Origin: an uncultured Ruminococcus sp.
GTDB taxonomy: Bacteria > Bacillota > Clostridia > Oscillospirales > Ruminococcaceae
Direction of reading: 5' to 3'
DNA: 7,765 bases
Assembly (NCBI GenBank): GCA_945835085.1
Contig: CAMAIG010000062.1
Location: 1-7,765 of the forward strand
Positions 1-6,847 of the stretch are shown here, in pieces; position 1 is the stretch's first letter, and each line of letters opens with the position of its first letter. Below the pieces are notes generated by a model that saw only the letters and a program-made list of their open reading frames with translations, ran no database searches and was not told the DNA's origin. The translations under genes and the position numbers were made by a program.

Positions 1-351
1 TCCAAGCTTCTTGTGATCTGTTCCCGCAGCAAAAATTATCGTCCTGGAGCCTATCTCATTCTTGCCTGCAATAACAGTTTTAATTTCTCCGTCGATTATC
101 TTTGAAACCTCTGCATTTATTATCTTTGTCCCTGCATCGGCAGCCTGTTTTCTTAGCTTTTCGGCTATTTCCATACCCTCGGCAGGCTCCTGCCCCGGAA
201 AATTTTCAACGATATCCGTAAGGTTCATCTGTCCTCCCGTAACGGGATATCGTTCTATTAAAACCGTACTCATTCCTGCACGGGCACTGTAAGCGGCAGC
301 AGTAAGTCCTGCGGGTCCGCCGCCTATAATAATTATATCATTTATTTCCAT
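1..351 (-). CDS. Thioredoxin-reductase-like FAD flavoprotein, N-terminal part (cut by window edge)
   Basis: This is the first 117 residues of a pyridine-nucleotide-disulphide oxidoreductase; the C-terminal two thirds lie outside the window. Seen: a Rossmann FAD-binding start with IIIIGGGPAGLTAAAYSARA (residues 7-26, dinucleotide loop GGGPAG at 10-15), then a GGQMNLTDIVENFPGQ segment (39-54), which matches the GGQL...VENFPG block of bacterial thioredoxin reductases, and an ATG-type strand IIFAAGTDHKKLG (105-117). TrxB-family enzymes pass electrons from NADPH through FAD and a CxxC pair to thioredoxin-like partners in the cytoplasm. The CxxC would fall near residue 135, beyond the edge, so a non-disulphide relative (ferredoxin/flavodoxin reductase type) cannot be excluded. 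The ATG directly follows the TAA of the dehydrogenase gene (0 nt gap), and its Shine-Dalgarno AGAGGA (360-365) lies inside that gene's last codons, 8 nt away. Translation of the two genes is therefore probably coupled. Confidence 0.85.
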   Translation of the reverse strand, partial: MEINDIIIIGGGPAGLTAAAYSARAGMSTVLIERYPVTGGQMNLTDIVENFPGQEPAEGMEIAEKLRKQAADAGTKIINAEVSKIIDGEIKTVIAGKNEIGSRTIIFAAGTDHKKLG

Positions 352-1146
352 TTATTCTATCCTCTTTTTTCCTTTTTGAAGAACATACGCACCAAATGAC
401 GCAAGCCTTTCGGGAGCAAGCTTTCCTGCAGTTATCAGTGCTTTCATTTTTATAGTGGGAACTATGATTAGCTCCTTCCTGTACATTCTTGAAAGAGTAT
501 AAACTGCACACTGCTTTGCTGTGATTCCCTTGAAAAATCCCGTAATGCCTGCTCTCCTGTTAAATTCCGTGCTGACAGGTCCCGGGCACAGAACCGAAAC
601 ATTAACATTGCTGCGTTTTGCTTTAAGCTCGGTAAATACGCCTACAGTCTGCCTTATAACATAGCTTTTTGAGGAATAATATGTGGTCATAAGAGGTCCC
701 GGCATGAAGCCTGCGGAGGACGAAACATTCAGAATATATCCCCTGTCCTTTTTCACAAAATCCTTCAAAAACAGCTTGAAGAGAATATGCATCGCTTTAA
801 TATTTACGTCAATAAGCTCAAGCTCATTTGTAAGTGAGGTTTCCGTAAATTCCCCGTAGATACCGAAGCCTGCGTTGTTTATGAGTATATCTGGTTCGTA
901 TTTTTTTGCCGCTGCGTAAAAATCAATGCAGTTTTTCACAACGGGAAGATCTGCGGGAATGACTGCACAGCTTTCCGCTCCAAGCTCCTCTCTAAGTTTT
1001 TCAAGAGCCTTGATATTTCTGCCGCTGAGCACCACAAAGCAGCCTATTTTATTAAGCGCTCTTGCCATCTCCATTCCTATGCCTGAGCTTGCGCCTGTTA
1101 TCACAGCACAATGCTTCTGACCCTTTTCCCAGAAATTATTTTTCAT
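352..1146 (-). CDS. Short-chain dehydrogenase/reductase (SDR family)
   Basis: A 264-residue classical SDR, the usual length for the family, which carries out NAD(P)-dependent oxidation or reduction of hydroxyl/carbonyl groups. Seen: cofactor loop TGASSGIG (17-24), SGRN after the second strand (41-44, where Arg43 favours NADP(H)), NNAG (90-93), the catalytic Ser in VSSSAG (near 143), YYSSK giving Tyr156 and Lys160, and CPGPVSTEF (187-195). The C-terminal tail is basic, ending QKGKKRIE, with a mildly hydrophobic ITAGKLAPERLASFGAYVL region that might touch the membrane; the overall look resembles DltE/YqjQ-type SDRs. Substrate cannot be read from sequence. The ATG overlaps the end of the upstream transglutaminase gene by 11 nt, and a Shine-Dalgarno AGAAGGA (1156-1162) stands 9 nt before it, which fixes the start. 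It abuts the flavoprotein gene downstream, so the two probably form a redox pair at the operon's tail. Confidence 0.93.
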   Translation of the reverse strand: MKNNFWEKGQKHCAVITGASSGIGMEMARALNKIGCFVVLSGRNIKALEKLREELGAESCAVIPADLPVVKNCIDFYAAAKKYEPDILINNAGFGIYGEFTETSLTNELELIDVNIKAMHILFKLFLKDFVKKDRGYILNVSSSAGFMPGPLMTTYYSSKSYVIRQTVGVFTELKAKRSNVNVSVLCPGPVSTEFNRRAGITGFFKGITAKQCAVYTLSRMYRKELIIVPTIKMKALITAGKLAPERLASFGAYVLQKGKKRIE

Positions 1147-3415
1147 GCTTTACCATCCTTCTGTTATTTCTATTTTCCTTTTTATATCGTTTTATGGAAG
1201 CCACTGCTTCATTATAGTATCCCATAGCTGTTCTGACGCTGTTTTCATCAGCATTTTTTCCGCCGTAAGCTATTTCTTCAAGCATAAGCACCGCTTCGCT
1301 GATATCACAGCCTGTCATTTCTTCAAGCTTACCTGCAAGCTCATATGGCGTACAAGCGTCGGGATTTCTGATAAGCTTTGAAGCGTGTATGCTGCAAAGA
1401 CGTTTATATATCATTACAACGCCCTCGCCTGGTGCAGCTCTGTTTATTCCCGAAACGAAAAGCCTTTCGCTTATTGCAGGATATAGTATAATTACTGCAA
1501 GCACGCTTAATAGTATTATTCCCGCAATTATGCACATTACAAGCATCAGGTCATAATCAATGGTCACATTTACTCCATTGTCCTGATCCATGAAGGAAGC
1601 ATCCATATATCCCGAAGGTACTGTGGGCTCAAATACGACCCATCCCATATTCTGGATATAGACCTCGGGATAGGCATGGGAACAGCTGTCCCTTATCACA
1701 TAATAGTTTTCTGTTCCTGTAATATCGGGCATATATCCTTCGGCATATCTTGCTGCAAGACCCGAAGCCCTTGCAAGGAGCACAAATGCCGAAGCATAAT
1801 CCGAGCAGCTTCCCCTTTTGCTTTCAAAGAGAAAATACTCGGGGCTTGTATCCCTTGAAACATAATCAAGATCGTAAACATAGCTGTTACGCATAAAATA
1901 ATTCTGAAATGCCGTTGCTTTTTCCCAGTCATAGTTCATTCCGGCTGTTATTTCATCGGCAAGAGCCTTAACACTGTCGGAAATCTGCTCATTGTTTTTT
2001 TCGGTTATCTTTTTATATTCCTCCGCTTCCTTCTGCACCTGCCAAAAGGCATCGGCATTAAGATATAACGGATCATTGTTTTCATCAAGTATTTCCCTTA
2101 ACTCCGTCAGCATTTCCGTGCATGAAGCATCGGTAAGATCAGAACCGCCCAGCTCAAACCACAGCAGTCTTGGAATATACTCGTCATAGCAGGAAATAAC
2201 ATAAGGGAGCATCGGATCATGCTTGATATTTCCCGCATTAAGGAATACGCCCCCTCGGGTAACATTAATATCATACGGCATATTTCTTGTGTTAATATTC
2301 AAAGCACGGGCAGGGGAAAGATAGTATACCGCTCCGAAATCTTCACTCTGGATATAAATATTTTTAGGTTCATCATTGATATCCGAGTATGAAGCAATTC
2401 TGTCAAGACCATATTTTTCCGAGAAGCCTGCACTGTATCCGTCAGCTGCCCTGATAGCCCTCTGCAGCTCCGAAAGGCTCAGCCTTGACATTCTTTCGGA
2501 CCACTCCTCTGCCGAATATGCCTTTTCGGAATAATAGGGCTCAGCATACCAGTGATCCAGCACAAAGTCATAATAATCAAAGGTCTGACGTTTGAAATAT
2601 GGAGCACTTTCCGCAAAAACGGAATACATTCGCCTGTTGGTGAAATTACGATAGGAATCGGCATTTCCCGAAAACTCGCTTAGAAATGAATAATCATCGT
2701 CAAGCTTAATGCTGTTATTCGAATTATCCATGAACAGGTCTTCAAACTTCTCATAATACCTTGCATCATCTTCCTTGGGTATTGCGGAAGATATCACAAG
2801 AAGCACAAAGGCAAAGGCACAGGCAGAAAATAATGCTGTCTTTTTGCCCACAGTTATCCTGTTCCTGTTCTGTTCAGCGTGGGTATGCTCCATAAACAAA
2901 GCTACATTAAGAATTGCAGCAATGCTTATATAAACAATATCCGCTTCGGACATTACCTTTACATAAACCGCAAAGGGTATCAGACTTGTAAGGGTCAGGA
3001 AGGACATTCTGTAAAGGATATTCGTGAAATAATAGACCACTACACAGAAAAACGGAACAAAGCTTATAAGAAATGCCACAAGATAATCTATTCGGGTATC
3101 TGCCTGTTCCGCACCTGTCAGAAACCACTTCTGGAATGACTCTCCATAATCATTTCCCATTATCAGACGGAAAAAGCTTGAAAAGGCAAGCATGAATACT
3201 ACTGCAAAGATCACTCCGCCAACAAAGTGATGCTTATTGATAAATTCACACAGCGCAAACATCAAAATGCATACTCCGATTATTGCAAGGGTCCAGCCGG
3301 AAATGAAATTTATCAGATATACCGAATAAAGCGAGGTGCTGAGAACTACCGACAGGATAAAGGGCAGTATCAGTCTGAGATGCTCCTCTGCAAATTTACG
3401 GGTATCAGCTTTCAT
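1136..3415 (-). CDS. Polytopic membrane protein with extracytoplasmic transglutaminase-like domain (TgpA-like, DUF3488/DUF4129 architecture)
   Basis: A 759-residue protein. Seen: a short cytoplasmic N-terminus; seven hydrophobic segments (about 15-35, 41-57, 64-83, 111-132, 136-154, 159-176, 192-211); a long ectodomain (212-620); one more membrane segment (about 622-646); and a cytoplasmic tail (about 655-759) with a TPYELAGKLEEMTG segment like DUF4129. The transglutaminase-like domain sits around 481-601: GSCSDYASAF has the nucleophile Cys537, SHAYPEVYI has His580, and WVVFEPT has Glu596 where many relatives have Asp. A charged helical stretch (455-492) precedes it. Residues 215-450 match no domain I recognise. 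Relatives encoded next to MoxR and DUF58 genes are thought to act at the outer membrane face, on cell wall or surface proteins; the substrate is unknown. Start: the open frame extends upstream to 3532, but ATG 3415 has AAAGGGGG 9 nt before it, while ATG 3421 has only 3 nt. The gene overlaps DUF58 and the SDR gene by 11 nt each. Confidence 0.88.
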   Translation of the reverse strand: MKADTRKFAEEHLRLILPFILSVVLSTSLYSVYLINFISGWTLAIIGVCILMFALCEFINKHHFVGGVIFAVVFMLAFSSFFRLIMGNDYGESFQKWFLTGAEQADTRIDYLVAFLISFVPFFCVVVYYFTNILYRMSFLTLTSLIPFAVYVKVMSEADIVYISIAAILNVALFMEHTHAEQNRNRITVGKKTALFSACAFAFVLLVISSAIPKEDDARYYEKFEDLFMDNSNNSIKLDDDYSFLSEFSGNADSYRNFTNRRMYSVFAESAPYFKRQTFDYYDFVLDHWYAEPYYSEKAYSAEEWSERMSRLSLSELQRAIRAADGYSAGFSEKYGLDRIASYSDINDEPKNIYIQSEDFGAVYYLSPARALNINTRNMPYDINVTRGGVFLNAGNIKHDPMLPYVISCYDEYIPRLLWFELGGSDLTDASCTEMLTELREILDENNDPLYLNADAFWQVQKEAEEYKKITEKNNEQISDSVKALADEITAGMNYDWEKATAFQNYFMRNSYVYDLDYVSRDTSPEYFLFESKRGSCSDYASAFVLLARASGLAARYAEGYMPDITGTENYYVIRDSCSHAYPEVYIQNMGWVVFEPTVPSGYMDASFMDQDNGVNVTIDYDLMLVMCIIAGIILLSVLAVIILYPAISERLFVSGINRAAPGEGVVMIYKRLCSIHASKLIRNPDACTPYELAGKLEEMTGCDISEAVLMLEEIAYGGKNADENSVRTAMGYYNEAVASIKRYKKENRNNRRMVKHEK

Positions 3416-4646
3416 CTGCATCAGCCCCCTTTGGCATATCGGTATCGGGAGCTTTGACAGACGAAAAAACGACTGTCCTGAGTGCACCCTTGCCGCTGTC
3501 GCCGCCTGTATATTCTGCAAGTTGTATTTCAAGCTCCTTATCGTAATAAGGAGTGCAGAAAATTGAAACTGTACCCTTTACGCTCAAAAGCTCATCATAG
3601 GGAAAACGATTTTTCCCATTAACACATTCAAAGCTGAATGCTGCAAGGTCTGTACGGAGCTGTGTGATATCGCTTTCGTCTGCCACAGAATATACCTGCC
3701 ATCCGTTTTCGCCGCAGAACATATACGTTACCGAGGTTCCTGTGTTTATGAGAGTCTGAACTATTCCCAGGGAGCCTTCCACGGCAGACTCCGCAGTAAG
3801 AGGAACGATGCTGCTCTCGGTGCATTCCTGATACGGACTTTTTTCTATCAGATAAGAAAGCCTGATATCCTTGTAATTGAACACATTATCGAGAATGACT
3901 GTAACTGAGGAGCACACGGTTTCATCATCAAGACGCACAAAAAGCTTGCTTTTCTTTGCGGAAAGCTTCCAGTTTATCCTTTTGAGAGGGTCACCGGGAA
4001 CATATTCTCTGCTGTCATATCCCGGGAAGCCCCCCGATACGTTCAGCGGATTTTCGGAGGTGTCCTCGCCGTCATCGGCATCAGCTGAGAGCAAAAACGC
4101 CTGCTTTATAGCAGGATCATCGGGCGATATCTCGGAAATATCGGGAATGACCGCTATTTGTGAATACAGCTCATTAACATCAATATTTTTTAGTCTGAAT
4201 GAAAAAATTCCCAGATAATCTCTTAACCTTATCTCAGCAGCGCCTATCCTTGCAGGACCGCAAATTTTCGCAGTATAAACCGCAGACAGCATTTCCTCAT
4301 TATAGGGCATTACGGAAACCGAATAGCTCTTATCACGACAACGGGCAGAGGGATTATCATAAAGTTCAAGCATAATAGGAGGCGAGGGCAGAAAAAAGTC
4401 ATTGCCAATTGTTATGGAAAGCTCACAGCTGTCTCCTTTTGACAGCACATTTACATCTGTTTCAAGGCTGACATATATCTTTGACCTGAAGGGCAGCGTC
4501 ATGAGCAGTGAAATAACAGGAGCGCATATGAATGCTGCCAGGATAAACCAGCCTATTCTGCCGCTCAGAAACAGTGCAAAAACAAGCGCAAGTCCTATTG
4601 AGGCAAGGTAGTTGATAAGCCCGTTAAATACTTGTTTTATTTTCAT
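3405..4646 (-). CDS. DUF58 family membrane protein (MoxR-associated)
   Basis: A 413-residue protein. Seen: two adjacent N-terminal membrane segments (about 12-29 and 32-50) forming a hairpin, a beta-rich region with LRDYLGIFSF (141-150), and the DUF58 signature REYVPGDPLKRINWKLSA (213-230) followed by a Leu-Phe-Val-Arg strand (235-238). The region after it begins VTVILDN (248-254), where a von Willebrand A-like fold would place its first strand. The expected DxSxS metal-site pattern is absent (DNVFN), so any metal site is degenerate. The tail is charged and low in complexity (GADADES). DUF58 genes usually lie just after a MoxR ATPase gene and before a transglutaminase-like gene, as here, and the protein is regarded as the membrane partner of MoxR; its biochemical role is not settled. 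The gene starts 12 nt after the MoxR stop with a modest Shine-Dalgarno (AGCAGGT, 4651-4657) and overlaps the next gene by 11 nt. Confidence 0.9.
   Translation of the reverse strand: MKIKQVFNGLINYLASIGLALVFALFLSGRIGWFILAAFICAPVISLLMTLPFRSKIYVSLETDVNVLSKGDSCELSITIGNDFFLPSPPIMLELYDNPSARCRDKSYSVSVMPYNEEMLSAVYTAKICGPARIGAAEIRLRDYLGIFSFRLKNIDVNELYSQIAVIPDISEISPDDPAIKQAFLLSADADDGEDTSENPLNVSGGFPGYDSREYVPGDPLKRINWKLSAKKSKLFVRLDDETVCSSVTVILDNVFNYKDIRLSYLIEKSPYQECTESSIVPLTAESAVEGSLGIVQTLINTGTSVTYMFCGENGWQVYSVADESDITQLRTDLAAFSFECVNGKNRFPYDELLSVKGTVSIFCTPYYDKELEIQLAEYTGGDSGKGALRTVVFSSVKAPDTDMPKGADADES
3425..3432 (-). promoter_or_regulatory. Ribosome binding site deciding the transglutaminase start
   Basis: AAAGGGGG on the minus strand lies inside the end of the DUF58 gene. 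Two in-frame ATGs follow, at 3421 (3 nt spacer) and 3415 (9 nt spacer). The longer spacer is the normal distance and favours 3415, which shortens the open frame by 39 residues; those 39 codons lie inside the DUF58 gene and do not look like a membrane-protein N-terminus. Confidence 0.65.
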
Positions 4647-4658
4647 AATGACCTGCTT

Positions 4659-5606
4659 TTATTCAACCGGAACGGAAATTGTTTCAAGAATTTTCTTAAC
4701 AGCTCCCTCAGTCGTTCCCACAGAGGATTTGCCCTTGGGAGTGAGTATCATTCTGTGAGCAAGAACATATGGAGCAAGGGTCTTGATGTCATCGGGGATA
4801 ACATACCCACGTCCCCGTATCATTGCATATGCCTTTGCAGCCTTATAAAGGGCTATGCTTCCACGAGGGCTGACTCCGAGCCTTATATATTCGCTGCTTC
4901 TGGTCGCACCTGCAATATTTACGATATACTCCTTGAGATTTTCGCTGCATCTGATAAGCTTTGCCTTTTCTCTGAGGTCAATTATATCCTCACAGGACAG
5001 TACCTCCGTGATATCCCCCGCAGCCGACCTACTGACATTTCTTTCAAGGATATCTATCTCGTCCTTAGCATCGGGATATCCCATGCTTATTTTCATAACA
5101 AATCTGTCCATCTGCGCTTCGGGGAGATGATAGGTACCGTAGGTTTCAACGGGATTCTGAGTGGCAAGCACCATGAAGGGCTTTGGCAGGCTGTAAGTGT
5201 TTCCGTCAATACTAACCTGACCCTCCTCCATTATTTCAAGGAGCGCCGACTGGGACTTTGGCGAAGCACGGTTTATCTCATCTGCCAGAAGGAAATTGCA
5301 GAATGCAGCGCCCTTGCGAAATTCATTCTCATGGGTAACCGTATTTATCATGGTAAAGCCTGTGATATCCGTGGGCATTACGTCAGGTGTGAGCTGGAGT
5401 CTTCCGAATACCCCTCCGCATGAACGGGCAAGTGCAGATACAAGCTTGGTTTTTCCAACACCGGGTACATCCTCAATAAGCACATGACCTTCTGTGAGCA
5501 TTGCGGTGATGACCATTTCTATACTCTTTCGTTTTCCCACAATAACCTTTTCAACACTGTCTATAAGAGCAGCTATGCGCTCATTTGCCTTTTCGGGTCT
5601 GTCCAT
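4659..5606 (-). CDS. MoxR-family AAA+ ATPase
   Basis: A 315-residue AAA+ ATPase, full length for the MoxR family. Seen: Walker A EDVPGVGKT (45-53, Lys52), the family block LQLTPDVMPTDITG (70-83), Walker B FLLADE (105-110, Asp109/Glu110) running into INRASPKSQSALLEIMEEGQV, sensor 1 ATQNP (148-152, Asn151), the arginine-finger region EAQMDRF (163-169), and sensor 2 SPRGS (246-250, Arg248) in the C-terminal lid. All key ATPase residues are present. MoxR proteins are cytoplasmic ring-forming chaperones that help mature or activate partner proteins, often ones with VWA-like folds; the adjacent DUF58 protein is the likely partner. Start ATG 5606 has AGGAG (5616-5620) with a 9 nt spacer. The 75-nt gap upstream is the longest within the cluster, so this gene may also have its own promoter or regulatory hairpin. 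Confidence 0.96.
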   Translation of the reverse strand: MDRPEKANERIAALIDSVEKVIVGKRKSIEMVITAMLTEGHVLIEDVPGVGKTKLVSALARSCGGVFGRLQLTPDVMPTDITGFTMINTVTHENEFRKGAAFCNFLLADEINRASPKSQSALLEIMEEGQVSIDGNTYSLPKPFMVLATQNPVETYGTYHLPEAQMDRFVMKISMGYPDAKDEIDILERNVSRSAAGDITEVLSCEDIIDLREKAKLIRCSENLKEYIVNIAGATRSSEYIRLGVSPRGSIALYKAAKAYAMIRGRGYVIPDDIKTLAPYVLAHRMILTPKGKSSVGTTEGAVKKILETISVPVE

Positions 5607-5634
5607 TTTTATAAACTCCTCTGTATAATATCAG

Positions 5635-5669
5635 GGGCTGATAATACCATAGCAAGGATATATCAGCCC
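5635..5669 (-). promoter_or_regulatory. Perfect 9-bp inverted repeat with possible extended -10 element
   Basis: The arms GGGCTGATA (5635-5643) and TATCAGCCC (5661-5669) are exact reverse complements around a 17-nt loop. On the minus strand no U-tract follows, so this is not an ordinary intrinsic terminator for the LRR gene. Within it, minus-strand TGGTATTAT (5641-5649) fits an extended -10 motif and would start a transcript near 5634, about 28 nt before the MoxR start codon; no convincing -35 box is seen. A second TGATATTAT lies nearer the start. It could be an operator overlapping a promoter, an RNA hairpin that tunes or processes the mRNA between the two genes, or chance. Confidence 0.3.
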
Positions 5670-5681
5670 ATTTGTTTTCTA

Positions 5682-6830
5682 TTATTTTTTGTTTTTTCCG
5701 CTGATAAGAAGTGCCGCAAGAACTCCCACTGCACAGCAAAGCACTGCAATGATTATTACAGAAGCAGTGCTGAATCCGCCCGATGCTGCAGGTGCCTGAG
5801 CAGGTTTATTATCCTCGGCAGCGGCTGTGGTTTCTGGCTTCTCCTCGGAAGCAACGCTCTCGCTTTCTTCATTTTCACTCTCGGAGGCAGCGGTATCATT
5901 TGCAGCTTCCGTAACCTCTGCTTCTGTAACAGCAGCAGTTGTTTCCGATGGCTTCGGAGGAGTATATACGCTGTCGGCACTGAGATCGTAGCCCACAGAC
6001 ACGAAATTGCTTGAAAGAGAGTCAAAGCCCTTGCCGCCCTCATATGTGTGAATGGTCACTTTAAGATTCTGAAAAGCTCCTTCAGTTGCAGAAGGTGCCT
6101 CGGTTCCGTAAAAATAGATATCCGTAAGGTCATGGCAGTCGGAAAAAGCACCGTTTCCGATCTTTGTGATCTGAGGACCGAAATGCATCTCGGTAAAGCT
6201 GCACTTTGAAAAGCAGTATTCGGGAATTTCGGTTATGGCAACGGGAAGCTCAAAGCTTTTGAGCGCCTTGCAGTCGGCAAAAGCGCCTGTTCCCATTGTT
6301 TCAAGCTCGGCAGGAACAGAGAATTCCTCCACAGCCTCACAGCCCTCAAATGCATAATCACCGATATGTCTGAGTGTTGCGGGTATGGAAACCTTCAGAA
6401 GCTTGCGGTTTCCCGAAAAAGCTCTTGTGCCGATGGTTTCTGTATTCTTAGGCAGGCTTATATATGTGAGCTGATTTCTGGAGGACATTGCATTTTCGGG
6501 AATAACGCCGTTTTCCGTTTCACAGCCTGCAAGCTCTATGAACTCCACATTAGGATATCCGCATACAGCAGAATAATCCGCTGCATTCATTGTTCCTCCC
6601 GAAACAGCAAGCTTTTTTATCAGATTAAGATCTGTTCCGTCCTTAGCTTTTTCAATGGCTTCGCTCAGCTTGCCCGTTTCAAAGGAGGTTACGACCACAT
6701 CAACTATTTCCTCCGCAAAAACGGACTGAGCAGCAGGCAGCATAACAAAGCTTGCTATCATAAAAATAGCCATTATAAGCATTATAACTCTGACGATATT
6801 CTTTTTCTGTTCCTGTTTAAGCTTCTTCAT
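5682..6830 (-). CDS. Secreted LRR_5 (BspA-type) leucine-rich-repeat protein with C-terminal membrane anchor
   Basis: A 382-residue surface protein. Seen: a basic N-terminus (MKKLKQEQKK) and hydrophobic signal segment (about 12-32) with a likely cleavage site after SVFA (Ala39); about five to six repeats of roughly 23 residues (121-250), each with the pattern L..I.LP..L..IG..AF..C, typical of BspA-like LRR_5; a Thr/Ser/Glu/Pro/Ala-rich linker (288-350); and a C-terminal membrane helix (354-376) ending SGKNKK. No LPxTG sorting signal precedes the helix, so anchoring is probably by the helix itself. BspA-type repeats mostly mediate binding to proteins or surfaces; the ligand is unknown. Start: the open frame reaches 6938, inside the upstream gene, but ATG 6830 has GAAAGGA (6839-6845) with an 8 nt spacer and begins a proper signal peptide. 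It starts 17 nt after the upstream gene's stop, so cotranscription is likely, and it precedes the MoxR module. Confidence 0.9.
   Translation of the reverse strand: MKKLKQEQKKNIVRVIMLIMAIFMIASFVMLPAAQSVFAEEIVDVVVTSFETGKLSEAIEKAKDGTDLNLIKKLAVSGGTMNAADYSAVCGYPNVEFIELAGCETENGVIPENAMSSRNQLTYISLPKNTETIGTRAFSGNRKLLKVSIPATLRHIGDYAFEGCEAVEEFSVPAELETMGTGAFADCKALKSFELPVAITEIPEYCFSKCSFTEMHFGPQITKIGNGAFSDCHDLTDIYFYGTEAPSATEGAFQNLKVTIHTYEGGKGFDSLSSNFVSVGYDLSADSVYTPPKPSETTAAVTEAEVTEAANDTAASESENEESESVASEEKPETTAAAEDNKPAQAPAASGGFSTASVIIIAVLCCAVGVLAALLISGKNKK
6129..6470 (-). repeat. LRR_5 repeat array within the surface protein
   Basis: This stretch encodes residues 121-234: five units of 22-23 residues that start at L121, L144, V167, L190 and F212. 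Consensus marks are an aliphatic-x-x-aliphatic start, a Pro near position 7, IG or MG near 13, AF or CF near 17, and a Cys-containing turn (GC, DC, KC). A sixth, more divergent unit (235-250) ends in GAF. The repeats are recognisable at protein level but not as near-identical DNA, so the array is old rather than recently duplicated. Confidence 0.8.
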
Positions 6831-6847
6831 AAATATGGTCCTTTCTA

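Noticed and set aside
3416..3532. 39-residue N-terminal extension of the transglutaminase-like protein
   Set aside because: It lies inside the DUF58 gene, has no ribosome site at 3532, and the segment is unlike the membrane-protein N-terminus that begins at 3415.
4632..5423. Long plus-strand open frame (263 codons) opposite the MoxR gene
   Set aside because: It is fully antisense to a MoxR gene with all ATPase motifs intact; its translation has no domain-like pattern, and no ribosome site was found to support it.
5635..5700. Intrinsic terminator
   Set aside because: The stem is followed by a T-rich run only on the plus strand, where no gene reads toward it and where the run is the Lys-rich end of the LRR gene. 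On the minus strand no U-tract follows the stem.
5682..5790. Sortase (LPxTG) anchoring of the LRR protein
   Set aside because: The C-terminal helix and basic tail resemble a sorting signal, but no LPxTG-like motif precedes the helix; the residues there are PAASGGFS.
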